This document shows positions 1 to 7,600 of a DNA stretch of 9,838 nucleotides, piece by piece. Source of the stretch: JACMLD01 sp036500065 (GTDB lineage: Bacteria > Bacteroidota > Bacteroidia > Chitinophagales > Chitinophagaceae). How positions within the stretch are numbered: the first letter of the stretch is position 1; each line of letters opens with the position of its first letter. Below the pieces are notes generated by a model, which worked only from the letters and a program-made list of their open reading frames with translations, was not told the DNA's origin and did not search any database. The DNA lies in NCBI GenBank assembly GCA_036500065.1, contig DASYCT010000071.1, positions 1 to 9,838 on the forward strand. The letters run 5' to 3'. The position numbers and the translations under genes were made by a program.

Positions 1-63
1 TCCCTGGCAATTGCGGCACGGCAGACAAGCACCAATAACCTTACGCAAAAAATTGAAAACCAT
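1..63. other. Probable edge of a neighbouring gene, strand undecided
   Basis: The first 60 or so bases are richer in G+C than the following 300, which suggests they belong to coding DNA cut by the window edge. Two readings are possible. On the + strand, frame 3 gives a short tail ending PGNCGTADKHQ with a TAA stop at 36-38; frames 1 and 2 also stay open to about 139 and 91. On the - strand, an ATG at 63-61 opens a frame beginning MVFNFLRKVIG that runs off the window start, which would be the start of a divergent gene. Nothing in these few residues identifies a family, so no product is proposed. Confidence 0.25.
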
Positions 64-70
64 AGGTGCC

Positions 71-135
71 GGATATATACATTTATTATAAAGGGTATAT
101 ACAATTGCACTTATTGTTTTAATGGGTATACATAC
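71..135. repeat. Three GG(A/G)TATA boxes in the leader
   Basis: Related boxes occur at 71-80 (GGATATATAC), 93-102 (GGGTATATAC) and 124-135 (GGGTATACATAC). The third contains a small inverted repeat, GGTAT-AC-ATACC, at 125-136. The first two are followed by ATTTATT or AATTGCACTTATT. The spacing is uneven (22 and 31 bases start to start), so this is not a regular tandem repeat. It could be a cluster of regulator-binding sites, or simply composition in A+T-rich DNA. Confidence 0.35.
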
Positions 136-175
136 CTGTGAATACTATCCCTCAAAAAAAAATATTATGCATGTT

Positions 176-201
176 GTAGTAAAAGTTATTTTTTTTACTA
201 C
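176..201. promoter_or_regulatory. Perfect 9-bp inverted repeat (hairpin or operator candidate)
   Basis: GTAGTAAAA at 176-184 is exactly complementary to TTTTACTAC at 193-201, with an 8-base T-rich spacer. The stem is A+T-rich and is not followed by a clean T-run on the + strand (the next bases are TTTACATCG), so it is a poor intrinsic terminator in that direction. It could be a dyad operator for a transcription factor, or a weak bidirectional terminator between neighbours. Its function is unknown; the symmetry itself is certain. Confidence 0.5.
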
Positions 202-275
202 TTTACATCGTCTTTACTATTTAGATCGTCGTTAATACTCCTCTTTTTAAGAAAGCATCTCTTATATTTTTTTAG

Positions 276-337
276 CCAATCTGTACTCCTGTTACCAATC
301 TGTACTTCCGTTACCGATCTGTACTCCCGTTACCAAT
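276..337. repeat. 19-bp tandem repeat, three units plus a partial fourth
   Basis: Three contiguous units fill 276-294, 295-313 and 314-332: CCAATCTGTACTCCTGTTA, CCAATCTGTACTTCCGTTA and CCGATCTGTACTCCCGTTA. A fourth unit begins at 333 with CCAAT and then diverges. The units differ only by single-base substitutions and keep an exact 19-base period, with the CTGTACT core invariant. The array ends about 45 bases before the ATG at 378, so it lies in the promoter or 5' leader of the operon. It has no spacers and is too short and regular in period to be CRISPR. A set of binding sites for a regulator, or an RNA leader element, is possible. Confidence 0.85.
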
Positions 338-377
338 AAGTAATATCAGTAATAGTAACCATTAACCTCCTATTGTT

Positions 378-1160
378 ATGAGAATTAAACCTTATTTGAG
401 CCTTGCCGTGCTATGCCTGTTCCTCTCGCCTGCATTGTATTCCCAAAGCGTTTACACCCTTAAGGCCGACACTGTTCTTATCACCAACTGCGATTCCGCC
501 GAGCTCATCCTGCAAAATCATACCCAGGGCGTCAACGGCTTCCTGTACAATAAGGGTACAGGCCACACCGAGTTTCGCCACGGACTGGTATCGCTTAACG
601 ATACCGTCTATGTCATCGGTTCGGACACGCTCCATCTCAACAAAATATTAAAATACTCCGGCACGGGAGGCAGCGCCCACCAGGAATACATGATTTATAC
701 CCGTGACTACAGCAATGGCAGCTCGCTTACTTACACGATGGCGGGCTGGAATGCCCAATATACCGGCACACAGGGCCAGTTTCCATTGCTGGTCGTCAAC
801 ATGGGTATCCTGATGTACATCCCGGCGGGTACGCCGGTGGGTTCGGTCCTCAAAGCCACGCTGCAAGGGTCGATCGTTTATACCATGACCGTATCTGCAT
901 CACCGACCGCCGATGCATACGCCATCGGCCTGGTAAGGGTAGACCAGGATATTAAATACCTCAACCAGTATTATATACGTGGTGCGGCGGAAACCATCAA
1001 TGCAGCAGGCATCATTAGTACCACAGGCCTCAATTTGCGTTTGGCCAGCGCGAGTTTCGTCAACCCCTCGCTGGTATTAAGCGCCACCGGCACAAGCACT
1101 GTTCGCATCGGCTGCAATTACAAGGTAGATGTGATGCAGCCGGGAGATTGGCAGTTTTAA
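378..1160 (+). CDS. Secreted beta-rich protein of unknown function, first gene of the operon
   Basis: The ATG at 378 is followed by a clear Sec signal peptide: basic start MRIK, hydrophobic core to about residue 20, and probable cleavage after LYS-22 before QSVY. There is no lipobox, so the 238-residue mature protein should be periplasmic, surface-exposed or secreted. It is rich in Thr, Ser, Gly, Val and aromatic residues with alternating polarity, which indicates mostly beta structure. A segment at about residues 37-70 (NCDSAELILQNHTQG, then GFLYNKGTGHTEFRHG) resembles fibre- or adhesin-like secreted proteins of Bacteroidota, but I do not recognise a named domain. The chain ends in DWQF, an aromatic C-terminus. 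It is followed after 41 bases by the outer-membrane protein gene, so it is probably co-transcribed with it. A structural or accessory role in a surface complex is inferred from context only. Confidence 0.85.
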   Translation: MRIKPYLSLAVLCLFLSPALYSQSVYTLKADTVLITNCDSAELILQNHTQGVNGFLYNKGTGHTEFRHGLVSLNDTVYVIGSDTLHLNKILKYSGTGGSAHQEYMIYTRDYSNGSSLTYTMAGWNAQYTGTQGQFPLLVVNMGILMYIPAGTPVGSVLKATLQGSIVYTMTVSASPTADAYAIGLVRVDQDIKYLNQYYIRGAAETINAAGIISTTGLNLRLASASFVNPSLVLSATGTSTVRIGCNYKVDVMQPGDWQF

Positions 1161-1201
1161 GTTCCAGGTAGTTTTTTACCCAAACCATTACTATTAAACC
1201 A

Positions 1202-3529
1202 TTGAACCTTTCCGTTACTATATGGCCGCTTTTCTTTACCGCTGTGTTGCTGTGGGCGCCCGCAAGCCTGTCCGCAGCACCGGCGCCACGCCTGGCAGTC
1301 GATACATTGCCGCATACGACGGCTGCCACCGACAGCCTGGAGGACGGTGCGGCACAGAGGCCCTCACTGAACCGGCATTCCTGCAAAAGCGTTAGCTATG
1401 TGGCCATGCCCGGCGGCGAAGCGGCAAGCAGTCCTGCCAAACCCCGCCCCGCCCCGCCTGCCCCGCATATCCCCTTGCTCAAGATACACGGCAATGTGCT
1501 CTACGAACTCAGCTACCGGTCGTTTATCGATACGCCCTATTCCGACCATGAGGTCTACCAACACCTGGTACAGGCCTACCTGGACGTTACCTACAAAAAC
1601 AACTACCCCTTCAGGATATACCTCACCAATCGCTGGAGCAACACGCCGCTTCTCCGTAATTACTTTGACCTGGGCCTTCAATACAACCGCAACGATTTTG
1701 TGGGCAATGTACGCCGCCAGGCATTGCAACTGCTGGCCAAACGTTTCAGCATGGACTCCCTGAACGCGCTCCGGCAGCAGTTGGAAGCAAAGGAGAAGGA
1801 ACTGACCCAACTGCGCCACATGACCGACAGCCTGTCCGCCGCGGAACGCATCGTGGGGGCAAAAGAAGATAAATGGCTGGCAGACCAGCATAATAGCACC
1901 ACCGTCCCGCAACTTCCTGCGTGGCCCGGCAGCAAGACCTTGTATGGGATGGGCAGCAAACGGCTGAGCGGAAATAGTGCTGCCGATAGCACAAAAGCCC
2001 CTTCAACACTGAAAAATCTTAACAACAACTACGACAGTTTGAAAACCCGGCTGGATAGCCTTGAAACCCAGGCCGGCCGCCTGTTAAAACACTATGAACA
2101 GGAAAAAGCAGGCTGGGAGGCCCGTTATACGCAGGCGCAGCAAGGGCTGAACAATATCCGCGACGGCAAGACGCTGGCCGACACCCTTCACAGGCTGGGC
2201 ATCTCCGATAGCAGCCTGCCAAAAGGCTACCAGGCCCTGATGGCCGTACGCTCCCTGGGCATCGGCCGGAGCACCCTGAATTACTCGGAGCTCTCCGCAA
2301 AGAATGTATCCATCAACGGCATGGAACTGGAATACAACCCCCACAGCTATTATGCCGTGGCCATCGGCACCGTGGATTACCGGTTCCGGGATTATGTTGT
2401 TACGCCACCGGCTTCCGGCCAATACCTCGCCGTGGTCCGTTATGGCCAGGGAAAGCTGGACGGCAATCACATCATCGGCACCTGGTACACGGGCAAACGG
2501 CAGCTTTATAATGCCTATACCAACCCGCAAACGGGTACTATCCCCAATTACCAGCTGATGGGATTTACGATTGAATCACGCTATCAACTAACGCCCAATA
2601 CTTATGTAATGGGAGAAATCGCCAAGTCATCCCTGCCATATTACAGCCTGGACAGCAGCCAGGGGCACCACGTCCTGGGCACAGCACTGAACGGCTCAGA
2701 CAGAACCAATGAAGCCTGGTCGGTGGAGATGAATAGTTTTCTTCCCGCCACCCAAACCCGGTTAAGCGGCAGCTGGCAGCGCTTCGGGGCCAATTTTCAA
2801 TCTTTCAGCCTGTTTACTACCGGTGCTGCGCATACCAGCTGGAAGCTGATGGCCGACCAGCCCTTTTTCAAAAAACAATTGCTGGTTCGCGCAGGCATCC
2901 GTACCAACGATTATTCCAACCCGCTGCTCGGCGCCGCCTACCAAAGCTCGGCGCTGTTTGGAACGCTGCAGGCCACGCTCAGGATGAAGGGATGGCCGGT
3001 ATTGCAGGTCGGCTATTTTCCCAGTTCCCAGCTGCTTAAGACGGCAGACAATACCTATGAGGAAAACCTGTTTTTTACACTGTCGGCCAGTGCCAGCCAT
3101 ACTTACCGGGTAGGACAATTACAGATGATGAGCCTCCTGCTTTATACCCGTTTTTACAACCAGCAGCGCGATTCCTCGCTCGTGTATTACAACACGCGCA
3201 ACTGGCAGGTCAGCCAGACCCTTTTCCTGAACCGCGTTACCTGCCAGCTGCAGGGTTCCGCGGCCCTGGCGTCGACATACAACCTGTATATGATGGAAGG
3301 ACGGCTGGATGTGAAATGCAACCGCTGGCTAAGCGTGGGCGGCGGACTAAAATACAACGATCAAACAGTATACAATATCCTCCAATGGGGTTATTCGGGA
3401 ACGGTAACGCTGCGCCTGGCGCGGCTGGGCGAACTGCAGGGGATGGCCGATAAAGGGTTTATTCCCGGCAGTAACCAGCAGCTGGTGCCGAGTAACATCG
3501 GGCGGCTCTCTTATTTTAAAACTTTTTAA
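1202..3529 (+). CDS. Probable outer-membrane beta-barrel protein with a coiled-coil segment
   Basis: The frame opens after a TAG at 1169-1171, and the first common start codon is TTG at 1202. The next ATG is near residue 69 and would delete the signal peptide MNLSVTIWPLFFTAVLLW...SLSA (residues 1-25), so TTG is preferred. A Pro/Ala-rich linker (about 78-91) precedes an aromatic, strand-like block at 95-166 (HGNVLYELSYRS; PFRIYLTNRWSN; YFDLGLQYNRNDF). Residues 168-225 and 268-320 are charged, heptad-like helices rich in Leu, Glu, Lys and Gln, typical of coiled coils, separated by a Ser/Thr/Pro linker. From about 360 to 745, amphipathic strands ending in aromatic residues repeat, as in outer-membrane barrels, and the chain ends in KTF. 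No named family is recognised. The next gene starts 9 bases after the stop. A channel or anchor for the co-encoded secreted proteins is inferred. Confidence 0.85.
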   Translation: MNLSVTIWPLFFTAVLLWAPASLSAAPAPRLAVDTLPHTTAATDSLEDGAAQRPSLNRHSCKSVSYVAMPGGEAASSPAKPRPAPPAPHIPLLKIHGNVLYELSYRSFIDTPYSDHEVYQHLVQAYLDVTYKNNYPFRIYLTNRWSNTPLLRNYFDLGLQYNRNDFVGNVRRQALQLLAKRFSMDSLNALRQQLEAKEKELTQLRHMTDSLSAAERIVGAKEDKWLADQHNSTTVPQLPAWPGSKTLYGMGSKRLSGNSAADSTKAPSTLKNLNNNYDSLKTRLDSLETQAGRLLKHYEQEKAGWEARYTQAQQGLNNIRDGKTLADTLHRLGISDSSLPKGYQALMAVRSLGIGRSTLNYSELSAKNVSINGMELEYNPHSYYAVAIGTVDYRFRDYVVTPPASGQYLAVVRYGQGKLDGNHIIGTWYTGKRQLYNAYTNPQTGTIPNYQLMGFTIESRYQLTPNTYVMGEIAKSSLPYYSLDSSQGHHVLGTALNGSDRTNEAWSVEMNSFLPATQTRLSGSWQRFGANFQSFSLFTTGAAHTSWKLMADQPFFKKQLLVRAGIRTNDYSNPLLGAAYQSSALFGTLQATLRMKGWPVLQVGYFPSSQLLKTADNTYEENLFFTLSASASHTYRVGQLQMMSLLLYTRFYNQQRDSSLVYYNTRNWQVSQTLFLNRVTCQLQGSAALASTYNLYMMEGRLDVKCNRWLSVGGGLKYNDQTVYNILQWGYSGTVTLRLARLGELQGMADKGFIPGSNQQLVPSNIGRLSYFKTF

Positions 3530-3538
3530 TCACCGACA

Positions 3539-4642
3539 ATGCGCAAATACTTATTGTTCGGCTTGACGATGGGGCTCCTGTGGGGGCAGTCCATGCGTGG
3601 GCAAGTGACGCTGGTCCTGCTGGTACCCCCTGCAGGTGTGATGCTCAAACCGCAGTTGTGGAACATGGCCCTGGTCAACAGCAGCCCCATTTCCAATACG
3701 GTCACGGTGAGCCTCACCCTGTTGAGCAACCCGGCCAACCAGCCGGTTATGACGGCCACCAGCCGCCCGGTTACCCTCCACAAGGGCACCAACCCGCTGA
3801 ATGCAAGGGATCTTGGCCCCATTGTATACAACTACCTTCCTTCTTCGGTTACTGTAGACCGAGACCCCAACGGATTTATGCCGGTGGGTAATTTCCGTGC
3901 CTGCTATACGGTGATTTCCATATCAACCCACCCCGGCGACCCGCTGGCGGAGGACTGTATTCCCGTGGAAGTACAGCCGGTAAGTCCGCCGCAGCTTAGC
4001 TGGCCTTCCGATACATCCCTGCTAAGCACGCCCTATCCACAGTTTAGCTGGCTACCGCCATTGCCCACGCGACTGTTCAGCAACCTGAATTATGATCTGA
4101 ACGTTGCCGAAGTAAAGCCCGGGCAGACGGCTTATGATGCCCTCCAGCAGAATATACCGGTCTATAATCTTCACCATGCTTCTGCGCTGACCGACCTTTA
4201 CCCGGCCAGTTCGGCGGCGCTGGACACCGGCCGCGTATACTGCTGGCAGGTAGTGGCCAAAAATGGCGAAGACTATATCGCGCAGAGCGAGGTGTGGACC
4301 TTTCGTATCGCTCCCAAACGCATGACTGCCCTGCAACCTTCAGGCGGCCGCTACCTGGCGCTTCGCCCCGCAACGGAGCTTTCGGCCGGCAGCCAATGGA
4401 TTGATGGCCGTGTGCTGGGGGTTCACTACTACAGTTTTGAAGCCGGCGGGCAAACGACGGTCCGGATCTATTCAGCAGAAGGCAAGCCCGTCTGGAGCCA
4501 GAAAGCCACCCTGCAATACGGTGACAATTACCTGGTGTGGGATCTGGGGGCGGTTGTCACAGCAGGCTTATTGTATACGGTAGAAATTACTGACAGTAAA
4601 AACATGGCTTACCGCGCCTCTTTTATTGTCAAAGACAAATAA
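3539..4642 (+). CDS. Secreted Ig/fibronectin-like protein with a T9SS-CTD-like end
   Basis: The ATG at 3539, nine bases after the previous stop, begins a signal peptide (MRKYLLFGLTMGLLWGQSMRG, cleavage near residue 21 before QVTL). The mature protein looks like three beta domains. Residues 22-145 form an Ig-like domain with a Cys pair at 122 and 140 (FRACYTV, AEDCIPV). Residues 150-258 resemble a fibronectin type III domain, with PQFSWLPP at 167-174, YDLNVAEVKPGQ at 185-196 and GRVYCWQVVAKNG at 231-243. This layout recalls Bacteroidota TANFOR-type proteins, named from memory and not confirmed. Residues 303-367 (GQTTVRIYSAEGKPVW, YLVWDLG, AGLLYTVEI, FIVKDK) resemble T9SS type A sorting domains and FlgD-like Ig folds. 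The gene sits between the barrel gene and the giant Rhs-like gene. A surface adaptor role fits, but is inferred. Confidence 0.88.
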   Translation: MRKYLLFGLTMGLLWGQSMRGQVTLVLLVPPAGVMLKPQLWNMALVNSSPISNTVTVSLTLLSNPANQPVMTATSRPVTLHKGTNPLNARDLGPIVYNYLPSSVTVDRDPNGFMPVGNFRACYTVISISTHPGDPLAEDCIPVEVQPVSPPQLSWPSDTSLLSTPYPQFSWLPPLPTRLFSNLNYDLNVAEVKPGQTAYDALQQNIPVYNLHHASALTDLYPASSAALDTGRVYCWQVVAKNGEDYIAQSEVWTFRIAPKRMTALQPSGGRYLALRPATELSAGSQWIDGRVLGVHYYSFEAGGQTTVRIYSAEGKPVWSQKATLQYGDNYLVWDLGAVVTAGLLYTVEITDSKNMAYRASFIVKDK

Positions 4643-4679
4643 TTATTACAAAACCCAAAAGCGTAAAAGCGACACCTAT

Positions 4680-7600
4680 ATGATCCAGCAATTGGCCAGT
4701 CGATATCAGAGAAAGGTAGCAGCCATACTGCTGTTGCTCAATTGCCCGCTGTTGACACACCTGAACGGCTACGCGATGGGTGCCGGCCGGCTGCCGGTTC
4801 CCGCCGGAATACCTGTCATCAGCCATTCATCGGGCTATAGGCCCTTTGGATTGCCTGCCCGGCCCGGACCACTATTTAGCCAGTCCCATCCCCGGCGACC
4901 GGTAGCAGGCTACCGGATAACAGCAACCGATTCGGCCGGAGCCATTTCATTGCGGCGGCCTGTCTTGTCGCGCGCTGCGGCCAGCCCCGCCATCGGCGGT
5001 CCCGGTCAGCCCGAGATGAGTTCCTTCAAACCCGTGTCTGCCGACAACCTCGTCAATCTCTTCACCGGCGATTTCAATTATAATATCCCGCTGATGGATG
5101 TCGGCGGTTATCCCATCAACATCTTTTACAGCGGCGGCGTGGGCACAGACCAGGAAGCCAGCTGGGTGGGCACCGGCTGGAACCTCAACCCCGGTACCAT
5201 CAGCCGCAACATGCGCGGCGTGCCCGACGATTTCAATGGCGAAGACACCCTGTTGCAAAGCCAGAACATGAAACCCAATAAAACCTGGGGCGCCAGCCTG
5301 GAGGCCGATGTGGAAATCTGCGGCATCAAGCAAATGCCCAAATTCCTCTCACTCAACTTTGGGTTAAGCCTTGGCGCTTCTTTTAATAACTATTTAGGGC
5401 CGGCCCTCGACGTGGGCGTAAAAAACGGTGTGGGTCTCAAAATAGCCCAAAAAACCCTCAGCGAAAAAGGGGTTACAGACGATATCTCCCTTAGCGCCGG
5501 TTTTAGCGCCGATGCCAATTCCCGTTCTGGCGTTACTCTATCACCAAGCGTGTCCCTCACTGCCACGCAAGCTGCACAGGACTCGAAAACGACCTTCGGT
5601 ATCGGTCTTAGCACCAGCTACAATTCCCGGTCGGGTATCAAGGCCCTGCAGATAGCCGAGCAGGTGAGCTTCAATAAATACGACCAGACCAGCAAGACGG
5701 ACCCGGAAACCAATCAAATTAGCCTGCAAAACCTGGCCAGTGAATATGCTACCGCTCCTTTCTCCACATCCATCAGCTTTGCCAAACCCAGTTATATCCC
5801 CTCCATCCGCATGCCGCTCACTAACAATGCTTTTGCAGGTCATTTCCAGTTGGGCGGCGCCATCTTTGGCGTGTATGGGTCGGCGGAACTGGAAGTATAC
5901 CAACAGACATCGAAAGTCAGTGCCGACAAAATTCTCCAGAAAAAGCCATTGGTGGGATACCTCTATTATGAGCGGGCGATGAACAACCCCAACATGGTCA
6001 TGGACTTCACCCGCTTCAACGACCGCGAAGTGACTCCCAATACACCGATCATCTCCGTGCCCCAATACACCTACGATGTGTTTTCCATCCAGGGCGAAGG
6101 CACGGGCGGCAGCATCCGCGCTTACCGCAGCGAGCCGGGCTATGTTCGGGACAACGTCACCGGTTCTACCGATCAGAGTGATGCTGTAGGCGCCGACGTT
6201 GGCATTCCCGGTCATTATGGCGCCAACTTCAATACCATTAAAACACCTTCCACCATCGGTGAGTGGGCTGCCAACAACGCACTACATACCGGGTTGGCTT
6301 TTAAGGCGCCGCAAACCACCACGACCTTCGAAAACATTACCTTTCGCAATCCCGGTGAAGGCTGTGTGCTGGACCCCGCTCAATATACCCGCATCGGCGG
6401 CACGGACCTGGTTCGCTTCCGGTTGTCGGGTACCAACTACAGCCCGGGTATATCGCCCACGCTGGACCGCTTTTCTGCCCGTATCCCGGGCGTGGTGCTG
6501 GGTTCCGTCGACGTGGATACCGCCCACGCAGCTCCGGGAAGAGAGAAGCGCAGCCAACTGGTAGAATTTCTTACCGCAACCGATGCATCGACCTTCGGGC
6601 TGGACCGGCAAATTAAAAGCTACGACAACCAGACTATCCTTGACCCCGCGACAGACACGCTGCGCTATACCAGCTTTCCCCGCTGGGACCTCACAGGCTA
6701 CCGCAAGCATCACCACATTTCCCAAATCAACGTGACCGAAGCCAGCGGCAGAAGATACGTTTACGGTATTCCGGTATACAATATTACCCAAAAGGATTTT
6801 ACGTTTACGGTAGACAGCAGCCAACTGTCGACTCCCGGTACGACCGATAAGATTGGCTATGCCACCGGCACCAATGACCCGGTGGTCAACCCCGACATCA
6901 ATGGTGGAACGGGCAGCCGCGATGGTTATGTGCAGGTCACCCAAACGCCAGCGTATGCGCACAGCTTCCTGCTGTCGGGCGTACTCTCGCCGGACTATAT
7001 GGACCTTACCGGCGATGGCATTACCGACGATGATCCCGGCGATGCTGTCAAGTTCAACTACACTCGCATCAAAGCCGCCGATGGCAGTTGGGCGGTACAC
7101 AACTGGCGAACGCCCACCGACCAGAGCAAAGCCAATTTCCTCGTCGGCAATCGCACTGATGTGAAGGACGATAAAGGCGTTGTTTCCTATGGTCAGCGCG
7201 AAAGCTGGTACCTCCATTCCATCGAGTCAAAAACGATGATCGCTCTTTTTACCCTTGGCGACCGTGCCGATGGTAAAGGCGCCACTGGCGAAAACGGCGG
7301 TGTCAACAGCAGTGATGCATCGGTCAAACTGTTGCAGAAAATTGATCTCTACAGCAAGTCCGACCTGCGCAAAAATGGCATGGCGCATGCACGGCCCATC
7401 AAGACGGTTCACTTCGTGTACAGCTACCGTCTCTGCCAGGGCACACCGGATAACCCATTGGGGGACACCACCGGCTTCGATCACCTGGGCAAGGGTAAGC
7501 TAACGCTGGAACAGATCTATTTTACCTACAACGGCACCACGAGGGCGAAAAAAGACATGTACGTATTCAGTTATCTCAACAGCGACGGCAGCGGCAACCC

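Larger units (their letters stand above)
64..377. other. A+T-rich intergenic leader region upstream of the operon
   Basis: This stretch of about 310 bases has no credible gene on either strand and is visibly A+T-rich compared with the coding DNA on both sides. It contains the boxes, inverted repeat and 19-bp tandem repeat listed separately, plus homopolymer runs (A-run at about 154-162, T-run at about 189-196). It is the natural place for the promoter of the four-gene operon. A full Bacteroidota promoter (TTG near -33 with TAnnTTTG near -7) is not clearly present. The closest -7 candidate is TATATTTT at 263-270, which differs from the consensus at the last base and lacks a convincing TTG at the right distance. 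There is no Shine-Dalgarno sequence before the ATG at 378, as is normal in this phylum. Confidence 0.6.

Noticed and set aside
263..270. TATATTTT as the -7 element of a Bacteroidota promoter
   Set aside because: It differs from TAnnTTTG at the final G, and no TTG lies at the expected distance upstream; such A+T strings are common in this leader.
276..337. CRISPR array
   Set aside because: Units of 19 bases are directly adjacent with no spacers, and no cas genes are present.
330..359. GTTAC...GTAAC hairpin just before the first start codon
   Set aside because: The stem is only five base pairs with a 20-base loop; not distinguishable from chance.
1442..1466. C-rich run with a CCCCG pentamer repeated three times inside the barrel gene, a possible phase-variation tract
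   Set aside because: It encodes an ordinary Pro/Ala-rich linker (residues about 80-90), the frame is intact, and three short imperfect units are weak evidence for slippage switching.
403..2558. Overlapping plus-strand frames inside genes 1 and 2 (403-651, 1398-1763, 2304-2558)
   Set aside because: Their translations are rich in Pro, Ser, Thr and Arg with no recognisable features, as expected of shifted frames within the real genes.
4643..4679. Terminator or promoter between gene 3 and the giant gene
   Set aside because: The 37-base gap has no inverted repeat with a T-run and no clear promoter boxes, so read-through within one operon is simpler.
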